Positions 45,808 through 54,469 of a stretch of DNA of 64,000 nt are shown here, piece by piece. Source of the DNA: Sphingomonas telluris (lineage in GTDB: Bacteria; Pseudomonadota; Alphaproteobacteria; Sphingomonadales; Sphingomonadaceae); NCBI RefSeq assembly GCF_022568775.1, contig NZ_JAKZHW010000002.1:695501-759500 (forward strand). The letters run 5' to 3'. Below the pieces are notes generated by a model. The model ran no database searches. It had not been told where the DNA came from and saw nothing but the letters and a program-made list of their open reading frames with translations. A program made the position numbers and the translations under genes. Numbering within the stretch: position 1 is the stretch's first letter; the number at the start of each line of letters is the position of its first letter.

Positions 45808-47006
45808 GCAGTCTGCGCCTTCGGAAGCAGCCGCCGAACCATCTTGCCGACCCGGCTGAAGCCCTTTTCAAGCGCGCCGATCGGCTGGCCGCCCGGCTTG
45901 TGCGCGAGCACGTGGTACATCCAGTAAATGAGGACGCACAGCACGATGAGGGGCGTCCACATCGCGATCACCGGCTCAATCTTGCCCCGTGCGGCGGCGC
46001 CTTCCGCCCACTGGTTCACCTTGTGATAGGCGACGACGATCACGATCCCCACGAAGATCCCGAGCGCCGAGGAACTTCGCTTGGGAGGCACGGCCAATGA
46101 GACGGCCAGCAAGGGCAGCATCAGCATCATCAGCACTTCGACAATCCGGAAGTGGAGGTTCGCCTGGGCGCCGAGCCGGTCTTCCCTGGAGGCGGTCGGG
46201 CTCAGGTAGCCGACACGGACAAGCTCCGGCAGAGTCAGCTCCTCCAGTTCCTCATGCCCGCGCTGGCGGAAAGGATCCACTCTCGGAAGATTGATGGGGA
46301 AATCGTAGAGGTCGAACGACAGGGTCCGAGGCGTCGTGAATTTCGGCGAATCCTGAATGAGCTGGCCCCTTTCCAGGCGGAACAGGATGACGTCGGGATC
46401 GTCAGTCGACAGGAACCGACCGTGCTCAGCGGTCGCAGCCACGGACATCCCGTTCTTGTCGTCAGCCTGCACGAAAATCCCGTGCAGCTGCGTTCCGCGA
46501 TGTTCGCTTTTGTCGATGCGCAAGGTCATGCGCTTGCCGAGAGTGTTGAACTCCCCGACCTTGATCGAGGCCCCCAGGGCGCCCGAGCGAAGGTCGAAGC
46601 GAAGCCGCTCGTAGCCGTAGTGGGTCCAGGGCTGCAGCCAGCCGACGATGAACAGGTTCAGCAACAGGAGCCCCACGGCATAGGCATAGGGGACGCGCAA
46701 CATCCGCCCGTAGCTCATGCCGATGCCGCGCAACGCGTCGAGCTCCGACGTCAGCGCGAGCCTGCGGAAGGCGAGGAGGATGCCCAGCATCAGGCCGATC
46801 GGAATGCCGAGCGAGAAATATTCCGGCAGCAGGTTGGCGAGCATCCGCCAAACCACGCTGACCGGGCCGCCCGCGTTTACCACGAAGTCGAACAGTCGGA
46901 GCATCTTGTCGAGGACGAGCAGCATCGCAGCCAGCAAAAGCGTGCCGATGAGCGGCACCGCGATCGCCTTTGCGAGGTATCGGTCGATCAAACTCAAACG
47001 GCGCAC
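45804..47006 (-). CDS. lptF: LPS export permease LptF
   Basis: Partner of LptG. From GTG 47006 it is 400 residues, starting VRRLSLIDRYLAKAI. Helices LIGTLLLAAMLLVLDKMLRLF and YFSLGIPIGLMLGILLAFRRL flank the conserved SELDALRGIGMSYGRMLRVP, followed by the periplasmic domain and the C-terminal helices MMLMLPLLAVSLAVPPKR. The frame stays open to 48128, but that part is antisense to the lipid kinase and is not coding. Confidence 0.9.
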   Translation of the reverse strand: MRRLSLIDRYLAKAIAVPLIGTLLLAAMLLVLDKMLRLFDFVVNAGGPVSVVWRMLANLLPEYFSLGIPIGLMLGILLAFRRLALTSELDALRGIGMSYGRMLRVPYAYAVGLLLLNLFIVGWLQPWTHYGYERLRFDLRSGALGASIKVGEFNTLGKRMTLRIDKSEHRGTQLHGIFVQADDKNGMSVAATAEHGRFLSTDDPDVILFRLERGQLIQDSPKFTTPRTLSFDLYDFPINLPRVDPFRQRGHEELEELTLPELVRVGYLSPTASREDRLGAQANLHFRIVEVLMMLMLPLLAVSLAVPPKRSSSALGIFVGIVIVVAYHKVNQWAEGAAARGKIEPVIAMWTPLIVLCVLIYWMYHVLAHKPGGQPIGALEKGFSRVGKMVRRLLPKAQTA

Positions 47007-47210
47007 GGATTTTGTCGTCCCAACACCATGATTTGGCCGCAAACCCAGCCGACATAACCCACTGGGCCGTTGCACCTTGCTGAACGGTGTTGGGCCCCTG
47101 GGGAGCCTATAGCGGACGCGAAATGAAAAGCATGCCGAAATTGGGCTTCTCTGCCGCACGAAACTCCATTGTCGCCGGCGCGCCTGCCGGCGAGCTTGGT
47201 CGCAGGTAAG

Positions 47211-48182
47211 ATGTCGCGTCCTCGTATCGCATTGCTGTCCAACCCGAAGTCCACGGGCAATATCGCGCAGCTTTCGCGAATCCGCGACTATTGCGCCGAT
47301 CACCCCGACCTCTTCCATTACGAGGTCGAGCGGGCGGACCAGATCGGCGAGGCCCTGCGGACGATTGCTCGGGTGCGGCCGAAGATGCTGATCATCAACG
47401 GCGGCGACGGCACGGTTCAGGCCGCGCTGACTGAGATCCACAACGGCGGTCATTTCGAAGAGGCGCCGCCGCCGGTCGCGGTCCTGCCCAACGGCAAGAC
47501 AAACCTCATCGCTCTGGACCTTGGCGCGCATGGCGATCCGATCCGGGCGTTGGAGCGTCTGGTGAACCTGGCGCAGTCGGACCTCAGCCCGCACATCGTC
47601 GAGCGCGAGCTGATCGCCCTTCGCTACGATGCTTCGCCGCATCCGGTGATCGGCATGTTCCTCGGCGGCGCGGGGCTTGCGGACACGATGCTGTACTGCC
47701 GCAACAAGATCTATCCGCTTGGCCTGCCGAACGGGATCAGCCATGCTCTGACGCTCATCGCGTTGATGGCGCGGATGCTGCTGCGCCTGCAGTCGCGCTT
47801 CCTCCCGCCCAAGCCGACACTGATGGAGCTTTCCGTCCGCCGCGACGGCACAATCTCCGGACGGTTTGCGGTCCTCGCGGTCACGACCCTCGAGAAGATG
47901 CTGCTGTCCAGCGAGGTGAAGAGCAGCGGCACCGGTCGGCTGAAGGTCCTCGCGGTCGAAGAGCGGCCCGGCTCTTTGGTGCAGGCCTTCGCTGCCACTT
48001 TGGGCGGGAAGCTCGGCCGGTCGGGCATGCGCGGCGTGCATTTCGCCGAGACCGACGAAATCAGCATTGAGGGCGAGAACACCAACCTGATACTCGACGG
48101 TGAGATGTTCCGCACCAGGATCGGTCATCCGATCACTCTGAAGCCCGCTCAGCCGCTCTCGTTCGTCCGCCTCGCGGCCTGA
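47211..48182 (+). CDS. YegS/diacylglycerol-kinase-type lipid kinase, possibly ceramide kinase
   Basis: ATP-dependent lipid kinase of 323 residues from ATG 47211. The nucleotide site is LIINGGDGTVQAAL, with a preceding ALLSNPKSTGN loop and the later VLPNGKTNLIALDL, all hallmarks of the DAGK-catalytic family that also includes sphingosine and ceramide kinases. It is 2 bp from the Tam41-like gene, and spt with its ACP lies 3 kb on. In Caulobacter, as I recall, a kinase of this family next to spt phosphorylates ceramide; by that synteny ceramide is the best guess, with diacylglycerol the alternative. Confidence 0.85.
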   Translation: MSRPRIALLSNPKSTGNIAQLSRIRDYCADHPDLFHYEVERADQIGEALRTIARVRPKMLIINGGDGTVQAALTEIHNGGHFEEAPPPVAVLPNGKTNLIALDLGAHGDPIRALERLVNLAQSDLSPHIVERELIALRYDASPHPVIGMFLGGAGLADTMLYCRNKIYPLGLPNGISHALTLIALMARMLLRLQSRFLPPKPTLMELSVRRDGTISGRFAVLAVTTLEKMLLSSEVKSSGTGRLKVLAVEERPGSLVQAFAATLGGKLGRSGMRGVHFAETDEISIEGENTNLILDGEMFRTRIGHPITLKPAQPLSFVRLAA

Positions 48183-48184
48183 CC

Positions 48185-49048
48185 ATGCAAAGCCTCCGCG
48201 AGCTCGTTGCCGCGGAACTTTCCGTGCCCGCCGATCCGCGCGTGTCGGGCATGGCCGCGGCTATTGCAGCGAAGCATTCGCCCGCCTCCCGCGCCGTGCT
48301 CTTCTACGGATCGTGCCTGCGCCAAAAGCAGCTCGAAGGGCTGATGCTCGATTTCTACCTGATCGTGTCGGACTATCGCGCAGCCTACGGCACGAGCTGG
48401 CTGGCCACCGCAAACCGCCTGATTCCGCCGAACGTCTTTTATTTCGAGCATGACGGGCTGGCCGCCAAATATGCGGTGCTGAGCGAAGCCGACTTCCACC
48501 GGCTGAATGGGCCGGAGACCAGCAGCGTCTCTGTTTGGGCCCGCTTCGCGCAGCCCTCGCGGCTGGTGTGGGCGGCGGATGATCAGGCGAGAGATCGTGC
48601 GATCGATGCCGTGAGCCGCGCGGCACCCACGCTGCTTGCGGCGGCCGGATCGGTAGACGGGGAGGAGCCGCTCGACTGGTGGCGGCGTGCGTTCGGCCTC
48701 ACATACTCGGCGGAGTTGCGTGCCGAGCGGAAGGGTAGGGCGAGCTCCGTCGTAGACATCGAGCCTGAGCGCTACGAGCGCTTCAGCGGCCCCGCGATGG
48801 CCGCGATCCCGACGAAGCTCCCACGGCAGGCACGCTGGGCGACGCGGCGGCTCGAGGGGAAGGCGCTCTCGGTCGCCCGCCTCGCCAAGGCCAGCGCGAC
48901 ATTCGCGGGCGGCGTCGATTACATCGCTTGGAAGATCAATCGCCACGCCGACACGGATATCCAGATCAAGCCCTGGCAGCGGCGATGGCCGTTGCTCGCG
49001 GCGATCAGCCTGCTGCCGCGGCTCCTCCGCTCCGGCGCGGTTCGGTAG
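48185..49048 (+). CDS. Tam41-family-like nucleotidyltransferase, possible CDP-lipid synthase
   Basis: This 287-residue cytosolic protein reads like Tam41/Mmp37, the mitochondrial CTP:phosphatidate cytidylyltransferase. The nucleotidyltransferase motif is FYGSCLRQ with G42-S43, followed by MLDFYLIVSD with D56. The family order continues: LIPPNVFYF, AAKYAVLSEADF (K95-Y96), a VWARFAQPSRLVW block that matches the Tam41 F-x-L-A-G-R-L-Q-K-P region, and FGLTYSAELRAE. A basic C-terminal amphipathic segment (about 225-255, GVDYIAWKINRHAD) could sit on the membrane. No other assignment fits as well. The adjacent lipid kinase would supply a phospho-lipid substrate. The 3' end overlaps the convergent kinase gene by 44 nt. 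The family match is by eye. Confidence 0.68.
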   Translation: MQSLRELVAAELSVPADPRVSGMAAAIAAKHSPASRAVLFYGSCLRQKQLEGLMLDFYLIVSDYRAAYGTSWLATANRLIPPNVFYFEHDGLAAKYAVLSEADFHRLNGPETSSVSVWARFAQPSRLVWAADDQARDRAIDAVSRAAPTLLAAAGSVDGEEPLDWWRRAFGLTYSAELRAERKGRASSVVDIEPERYERFSGPAMAAIPTKLPRQARWATRRLEGKALSVARLAKASATFAGGVDYIAWKINRHADTDIQIKPWQRRWPLLAAISLLPRLLRSGAVR

Positions 49049-51002
49049 GCCGCCGCGACAAAGCAACCGCCACGGCGTTCGCGAGTGCTCCGACCGTGAA
49101 CGGCTTGCGGAGCAGTTCGTAGCCGACGAGATCGCCAGTCTCTCCCTCGCCAACGTAGCCGGTGACGAAGAGCACGGCGAAGTCCTCGTGGTCCTGCTTC
49201 AGGTGCTTGATCAGCTCGGGACCTGTCATTTCCGGCATGATGACGTCCGAAATGACGAGGTCGAACGTGGCGCTTTCGAAGAGGGCGATTGCCTCTGCGC
49301 CGCTGCCGCATGCGACGGGGTCGTAGTCCAGATCCTGAAGCGCCTCGATCGTCGAGCTTCGCACGCGCGGATCGTCCTCGACCACGAGGATGCGAGCGCC
49401 GGGAACGACTGCCTCGTTGTCCATCCGCTGCATGGCTGGATGAAGTCGGACGCGGTCCTCTGCGTCGGTGCGCGGGAGATAGATGGAAACCGTCGTGCCT
49501 TTGCCCATCTGGCTCTCGATGCCGACCTCGCCACCGGATTGATGCGCGAAGCCGAAGATCTGGCTGAGGCCGAGGCCCGTGCCCTTGCCGACGGGCTTGG
49601 TGGTGAAAAACGGCTCAAATGCGCGCTCCATGACCTCTGGGGTCATCCCGCAGCCAGTGTCTGTCACGCTGATCCGCACATACTCGCCGGGGCGGACGTC
49701 GCCGACTTCGTTCGCGGCGAGTGTGACGTTGCTCGTCGTGATGCGCATCGCGCCTTCGCCTTCCATGGCGTCGCGCGCGTTGACGGCGAGATTGACGATC
49801 GCATTCTCGAGCTGATGCGGGTCGACGTAGGTCGGCCAGGCGTCAGGTGCGAGCCCGACCTCGATATGGATGCGTTCGCCGAGGGTGCGGTCGAGCAGGT
49901 CCGACATTCCGGCGACAAGCTCGGAGCTGTCGACGCGCTCCGGGAGCAGCGGCTCCGACCGGGCGAACGACAGCAAGCGGCGGGTGAGCGCAGCGGCGCG
50001 CGTCGCACCCTCCATCGCATTGTTGAGGTGATTGAGGACCTCGCGGCGCGGGCCATTGAGCCGCCGCCGGGCCAGGTCGATGCCGCCGACGACGACGGCC
50101 AGCATGTTGTTGAAGTCGTGCGCTATGCCGCCGGTGAGTTGCCCGACAGCCTCCATCTTCTGGACTTGGCGAAGCTGGGCTTCGGCGGCCTGGCGCTCTT
50201 CTGCCTCCGCCTTGAGCGCAAGGTTCGCCTCCAGCAGCTCCCGGGTGCGATCGGCCACCGCCTCTTCGAGCCCCTCGGCCCGCTCGGCTTCGGACTCAGC
50301 CTGCTTCTTGGCGAAAGCGAACTGCCGGATTGCCTGCACGGAGATTAGGCCGAGGAAAATCGCTCCAATGCCGACGACGATCCCTAGCCAGCTGAGATAG
50401 TCCGTCAGCCTGTCGGCGCGCGCCGAGAAAAACTGCGTCGCGTGCATGCGCTGGCGGAGCAGCTCGCGTTCAGCGCGCCCGATTTCGGTCAGCTTGGCGG
50501 CGAGGCCCCGGCCATGCTTGGCGCGGTCGGTTTCCGCTTTCGCTGACTGATAGAAATAGCCGGTGCCGCCCTGGCCCTGTTTCGCAACCGTTGCTCGCGC
50601 GGCAAGAGCAAACTCCTCGCTTCGCTGATTATACAGGGTCTGCAGCTCGCGCACCCGCTCGAGCTGCTGGGGGTCGTTGCGGACGAGTTGTTCGAGTTGG
50701 CGGATCTGCTGACCGGCGAGCCGCCACTGGCTGTAATAGATGTTGCCGCTTCCGCGTTCGTCTTCGTCGAGGACGAAGCGGCCGAGCGCCGCTTCCGCTC
50801 GGGCGGTGCTCGCGTCGACGGCGCGCGTGAGCACGGTTACGTCGTACGCGTGACGCTCGCCTTCCAGCGCGGCGTCGCGTGCGCCGTTGGACATGGCGAC
50901 CAGAACGACCATGGCGAGCAGGATGAGGGTGGCTACGAGCGCCCCTGCCGCTGCCCCACCACGTCGCCAGTCGAACTGGAGATCGTCCCCACTGGGCGTC
51001 AT
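49005..51002 (-). CDS. Hybrid sensor histidine kinase with receiver domain
   Basis: This 665-residue membrane sensor has helix 1 (about 19-38) and helix 2 (about 203-223) flanking a CHASE3-like helical periplasmic domain. A coiled-coil leads to HisKA with phospho-acceptor H295 (GGIAHDFNNM). The HATPase has N-box around 401-412, G1 DTGCGM at 448-453 and G2 GKGTGLGL at 472-479. A C-terminal receiver domain has D586 in SDVIMPEMTGPEL. No separate response regulator is adjacent. The stimulus is unknown; position between the lipid genes is suggestive but not proof. Confidence 0.93.
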   Translation of the reverse strand: MTPSGDDLQFDWRRGGAAAGALVATLILLAMVVLVAMSNGARDAALEGERHAYDVTVLTRAVDASTARAEAALGRFVLDEDERGSGNIYYSQWRLAGQQIRQLEQLVRNDPQQLERVRELQTLYNQRSEEFALAARATVAKQGQGGTGYFYQSAKAETDRAKHGRGLAAKLTEIGRAERELLRQRMHATQFFSARADRLTDYLSWLGIVVGIGAIFLGLISVQAIRQFAFAKKQAESEAERAEGLEEAVADRTRELLEANLALKAEAEERQAAEAQLRQVQKMEAVGQLTGGIAHDFNNMLAVVVGGIDLARRRLNGPRREVLNHLNNAMEGATRAAALTRRLLSFARSEPLLPERVDSSELVAGMSDLLDRTLGERIHIEVGLAPDAWPTYVDPHQLENAIVNLAVNARDAMEGEGAMRITTSNVTLAANEVGDVRPGEYVRISVTDTGCGMTPEVMERAFEPFFTTKPVGKGTGLGLSQIFGFAHQSGGEVGIESQMGKGTTVSIYLPRTDAEDRVRLHPAMQRMDNEAVVPGARILVVEDDPRVRSSTIEALQDLDYDPVACGSGAEAIALFESATFDLVISDVIMPEMTGPELIKHLKQDHEDFAVLFVTGYVGEGETGDLVGYELLRKPFTVGALANAVAVALSRRPTEPRRSGGAAAAG

Positions 51003-51050
51003 GATGCCAGTCTAGCGGCGTCTTCGCGCCGACGGAAGGCGCGTTAATAT

Positions 51051-52250
51051 TTAGATGCAGCCGGTTGCTCGGCCCGCCGCAGCAAACATTCCGAGTATCT
51101 CTTCGACCTGATCGCTACTGTGCTCGGCGCAAAGCGAGCAGCGCAGCAGCGTCATTCCGGCCGGCGTGGCGGGCGGGCGGGCCAGATTGACGTAAAGGCC
51201 CTCTTTCAACAGCGCTTCCCACATCGCCGCGCCGGTCTCGAGGTCCGGCATGAGGACGGCGATGATCGCCGACTGCGGCTCGTCGGTGCCGAGCTTGAAG
51301 CCGAGCTGGCGAAGGCCAGCATGCAGGCGCTTGCTGTTTTCCCAGAGGTGCGCGCGCTTGCCGGCGCCATCCATGAGCTTGCGGATCGACGTTGCCGCGG
51401 TTGCGACCACCGATGGCGGAAGCGACGCGGTAAAGACGTAGGGACGACAGACCAGGCGCAGGATCTCGAATTTCGGATGATTCGAGACGCAGAAGCCGCC
51501 GACGGTGCCGACCGACTTGGAGAAGGTGCCGATGATGAAGTCGACGTCGTCGATCACGCCCTGCGCCTCGGCGACGCCGCGGCCGTTCTCGCCGATGAAG
51601 CCCATGGAGTGCGCTTCGTCGACCAGGACCATCGCACCATTGGCCTTCGAGACGGCGACCATTTCCTTGAGCGGCGCAATGTCGCCGAGCATCGAGTAGA
51701 CGCCTTCGAGGACGACCAGCTTGCCTGCGCCTTCGGGAACGCGCTTCAGCCTCTTTTCGAGGGCTTCGATGTCGTTGTGGCGGAAGGGGACGATCTGCGC
51801 GTTGCCCATCGCGCAACCGTCGTAGATCGACGCATGGCTGTCGATGTCGAGAATGATGTAGTCATCCTTGCCGGCGATCGTCGAAATGACGCCGAGATTC
51901 GCCTGGTATCCGGTCGAAAACACCATGGCATGATCCAGGGCGTAGAAGTCCTTGAGCGCATCCTCGACCGCACGGTGGCCGACATAGGTGCCGTTGAGCA
52001 CCCGGCTTCCGGTCGTGCCGGATCCGAACTCGTCGAGAGCCTTCTTGCCAGCGGCGATGACGTCCGGGTCGAAGGTCATGCCCATGTAGTTGTAGGTGCC
52101 GAGAAGGATCGTGCGGCGACCGTTGCAGATCGCGACGGTCGGGCTTTCCACCTTCTCCATCACCAGGTTGAACGGGTCGGTGAGGCCCGTGGACAGGAGC
52201 TCTTCGCGCTGCTGGATCAGCGGATCGAACTTGGAAAAGAGGTCGCTCAC
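51051..52250 (-). CDS. spt: Serine palmitoyltransferase
   Basis: PLP-dependent condensation of L-serine with an acyl thioester, the first step of sphingolipid synthesis. From GTG 52250 it is 399 residues of the alpha-oxoamine synthase family. PTVAICNGRRTILLGTYNYMG opens the fold, SHASIYDGCAMG stacks on PLP, DEAHSMGFIGENGRG holds the PLP-Asp region, and TFSKSVGTVGG contains the Schiff-base Lys. The GTG overlaps the ACP stop as GTGA, so a dedicated ACP donor is likely. Confidence 0.9.
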   Translation of the reverse strand: MSDLFSKFDPLIQQREELLSTGLTDPFNLVMEKVESPTVAICNGRRTILLGTYNYMGMTFDPDVIAAGKKALDEFGSGTTGSRVLNGTYVGHRAVEDALKDFYALDHAMVFSTGYQANLGVISTIAGKDDYIILDIDSHASIYDGCAMGNAQIVPFRHNDIEALEKRLKRVPEGAGKLVVLEGVYSMLGDIAPLKEMVAVSKANGAMVLVDEAHSMGFIGENGRGVAEAQGVIDDVDFIIGTFSKSVGTVGGFCVSNHPKFEILRLVCRPYVFTASLPPSVVATAATSIRKLMDGAGKRAHLWENSKRLHAGLRQLGFKLGTDEPQSAIIAVLMPDLETGAAMWEALLKEGLYVNLARPPATPAGMTLLRCSLCAEHSSDQVEEILGMFAAAGRATGCI

Positions 52251-52495
52251 CGGTCGCCCTGCAGCTGGCGCACGGCATCGACGAGCTGGTCGACCGTCTC
52301 GATCTCCGCAACGCGGTTCATGCTGATGAGAATGTCGAACTCGTCCTCGACCGAGGCGACGAAGTCCATCACCGTCAGGCTGTCCCATTCGAGATCCTGG
52401 GCGAAGCGCGTGTTGCCGTTGATGTCGGCGCCCTTCTTGTTGAAGGGGTCGATCAGCTCGCGGATCTTGGCAGCGGTTTCGTCACGGTCGGTCAT
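52247..52495 (-). CDS. Dedicated acyl carrier protein
   Basis: This 82-residue ACP starts at ATG 52495. The phosphopantetheine Ser is in DLEWDSLTVMDFV, where the usual DSL is preceded by Trp; the surrounding acidic helices are typical. It is tightly coupled to spt, as in Caulobacter where a specialised ACP serves sphingolipid synthesis. The general fatty-acid AcpP would be elsewhere. Confidence 0.88.
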   Translation of the reverse strand: MTDRDETAAKIRELIDPFNKKGADINGNTRFAQDLEWDSLTVMDFVASVEDEFDILISMNRVAEIETVDQLVDAVRQLQGDR

Positions 52496-52894
52496 GCGGG
52501 AGGCCCTATTGCGAGGGCCGACGTTTCGCAACGTAATCGGGCCGGAATGCGGCGCTTTGGTGCCGGCCGAAGGTCACCATGTTGACTGTCTCGCGAGGCC
52601 CGGAACCACGGCGGCTCTCCAGCATGCGCGCCGCCGACCAGGTCTACTTGTGACCTTCGTCAACTTCGAAGGCAGCTGGGTCGGGTCGGCTGGAAACCTC
52701 ATCGAATAGCCTGAAGTGCAAGTTTGCGGCTGTAGGACAGCGATTTTCCTAATGTCCGGAATGGGTGGTAAGCGGACATTAGAGCCCTCGAACACAAACG
52801 TTTGGCGTGCTAAGGGCAGCCATCGCTGGCTGGAATTTTCGGCCTGGCGGCTGAGAGACCGTTTGTGCTCCCGTTTTGTAGACAGGAGCATTTT
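52496..52894. other. About 400-bp intergenic region with palindromic repeat copy 1
   Basis: Contains no gene I can support. ORFs on both strands here are short and read as shadows. It holds the first copy of the 6-14-6 palindromic element at 52749-52782 and, from about 52870, the ribosome site of the LytTR gene. Confidence 0.4.
52749..52782. repeat. Palindromic repeat, copy 1 (long-stem variant)
   Basis: CTAATGTCCG and CGGACATTAG form a perfect 10-bp stem around a 14-nt centre GAATGGGTGGTAAG. Related elements at 54136, 57893, 57928, 58351 and 61594 share the 14-nt spacing and the GGGTCGAAAG-like centre. Confidence 0.85.
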
Positions 52895-53548
52895 GTGGAC
52901 CATGCCGTCGATCGCCGCCTTGCGAGTCTTCGCGTCATAATGTGCCTGACATTCGACCGCAGGGCGGCTCCGCAGGAGATCGCAGCCGCTAAGGCTGCGA
53001 TCATTGCATGTCAATCAGTGCTCCATTCGGTCGAGCTAAGCGGGACTTTCGACTTCATGTTTGAGGCGGAGGTCGCAGACATGGCGACCTACAACGCACA
53101 ACTGAGCCTTTGCGCAGAACCGATGGCAAGGCTCGTTTCGCGGTACGAGGCGAACTTCGTCTGCAAGCGATTCATTCGCCGAGATAAACCCGATCGCGCC
53201 GTTTGGGTGCCTCATAACGGCGGGATGAAACGAATTGATTGCAAGGCTCTGGATAAGGTGTCGGCTGAAGGCGATTACATGCGCGTCCATTCGGCCAGCA
53301 AGAGCTGGATGATCCATTCAACGATGGCCGCGGTCAGCGACCGGCTCGGTTGCGACGACTTTATCCAACTGCACAGGTCATTGATCGTACGTCGCGGGTT
53401 TATCGATGAGCTGATTCACGGGGGCCGTAATTGGACTGCCGTGTTGAGCGACGGGACCGAGGAGCGCATCGCCAAGAGTAACGTGCCAGCGATCCTTCAC
53501 ATGTTACGGAACGGTTCCACGAGCGATGGACCCACTCTGTCGACGTAG
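52895..53548 (+). CDS. LytTR-family regulator with AsnC-like ligand domain
   Basis: DNA-binding regulator of 217 residues. I chose GTG 52895 because AGGAG lies 6 bp upstream; GTG 52865 is the far alternative and ATG 52940 the near one. The N-terminal half (APQEIAAAKAAIIACQSVL, then HSVELSGTFDFMFEAEVADM) has the beta-alpha-beta-beta-alpha-beta pattern of the Lrp/AsnC ligand-binding (RAM) domain but lacks the AsnC helix-turn-helix. The C-terminal half is a LytTR domain: KVSAEGDYMRVHSASKSW, then DFIQLHRSLIVRRGFIDEL. No receiver domain. The UrcA gene follows 110 bp later. Confidence 0.82.
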   Translation: MDHAVDRRLASLRVIMCLTFDRRAAPQEIAAAKAAIIACQSVLHSVELSGTFDFMFEAEVADMATYNAQLSLCAEPMARLVSRYEANFVCKRFIRRDKPDRAVWVPHNGGMKRIDCKALDKVSAEGDYMRVHSASKSWMIHSTMAAVSDRLGCDDFIQLHRSLIVRRGFIDELIHGGRNWTAVLSDGTEERIAKSNVPAILHMLRNGSTSDGPTLST

Positions 53549-53660
53549 GGCCTGATCGTCGAGGTACTGACGCGAGTTAGCGAAAATTAAATGCGAGAAG
53601 CGACTTTAGAGATCACCTCAATCCGCGTCCTCGATGCGAGGACCGCGAAAGGTGGGCTCC

Positions 53661-54065
53661 ATGAATTACGGCAAAATCATTTCATTCAGCGCGGCAGTCG
53701 CGCTTGCTAGCGGCGTCTTTATGCTCGTTGCTTCCCCTGCGCACGGCAAGCCAGTCGTCGTCGTCGCGAATCCGGCCATACTGACGCGCCACATCAGTTT
53801 CGCGGATCTCAATCTCGCGTCTTCGTCTGGGGAACGCACGCTGAATCGACGCGTCGGCGGTGCCATTGGCGGACTTTGTTCAGAGGCCACCGGCGGTGAA
53901 GACGGCAGTTTCACCACCAGGCTGGAGAAGAGAAAGTGCAACAATAGCGCATGGGGCCAGGCCCGGCCTCAGATAGCGCGAGCAGCTCAGCGCGCCCGAG
54001 ACATCGCCTCCACAGGCGTGTCACCTATCGCAGCAGCCGCCATCGCGATCGATTTCCAGAAATAG
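53661..54065 (+). CDS. UrcA-family exported protein
   Basis: This 134-residue protein has a signal peptide (SFSAAVALASGVFMLVASPAHG) followed by the UrcA motif ISFADLNLASSSGERTLNRRV and paired Cys (GGLCSEATGG and KRKCNNSAWG). The family is common in sphingomonads and caulobacters, function unknown. ATG 53661 has AAAGGTGGG upstream. A 7-bp hairpin GTCCTCG/CGAGGAC at 53627-53643 lies in its leader. Confidence 0.82.
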   Translation: MNYGKIISFSAAVALASGVFMLVASPAHGKPVVVVANPAILTRHISFADLNLASSSGERTLNRRVGGAIGGLCSEATGGEDGSFTTRLEKRKCNNSAWGQARPQIARAAQRARDIASTGVSPIAAAAIAIDFQK

Positions 54066-54135
54066 GCTCGTCCCTCAATCAAGGTGGCCCCTCGCGAGCC
54101 GGGGGGCCACGGAGGCTGCCTCTACTCCCCGTAGC

Positions 54136-54159
54136 GGCAGGAATGGGTCGAAAGCTGCC
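54136..54159. repeat. Palindromic repeat, copy 2
   Basis: GGCAG and CTGCC flank the 14-nt centre GAATGGGTCGAAAG. The stem differs from copy 1 but still pairs, i.e. compensatory change. Confidence 0.8.
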
Positions 54160-54217
54160 ACTAACCCTCGAGTGGCGAGAATGGGTGGGTACTGACACCG
54201 GGCGATACGTTAGCGGA

Positions 54218-54469
54218 CTAGAACGAGCCGCCGGCTTCCGCGCCATGAGCCCAACGGATCCTCGCCGACAGGTCGCGAATGCCATCTATTCGGATCAATA
54301 CCTTCTCGCCGAGATTCGGCCTCAGGGTGACCACGAGACGAAAGCCGCGGTCAGTCCACTCGGTGATTGTAACAGCATCTTCTGAACCATCGTCGCGGAC
54401 CAGCGTAGCGGCCTGCCTACTCCGCGGGTTCATCCGAAATGCATTCGCGAGGCTGTGGGTTGTCCGCAT
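54218..54469 (-). CDS. PilZ-domain protein
   Basis: This 83-residue single-domain protein is of the c-di-GMP-binding PilZ type. The N-terminal RSRQAATLVRDDGSED matches the R-x3-R region; TITEWTDRGFRLVV and LSARIRWAHGAEAG are the barrel strands. The D/N-x-S-x2-G motif is degenerate (ITEWTDRGF), so binding of c-di-GMP is uncertain. ATG 54469 follows GGAAAGATAGG. Confidence 0.72.
   Translation of the reverse strand: MRTTHSLANAFRMNPRSRQAATLVRDDGSEDAVTITEWTDRGFRLVVTLRPNLGEKVLIRIDGIRDLSARIRWAHGAEAGGSF

Noticed and set aside
47007..48128. Upstream extension of lptF to 774 residues
   Set aside because: The open frame is antisense to the lipid kinase and has no LptF similarity; the normal length is reached from GTG 47006.
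51120..52709. A 529-residue plus-strand frame
   Set aside because: It is antisense to spt and the ACP gene and shows the Arg/Asp/His-rich pattern of a shadow frame.
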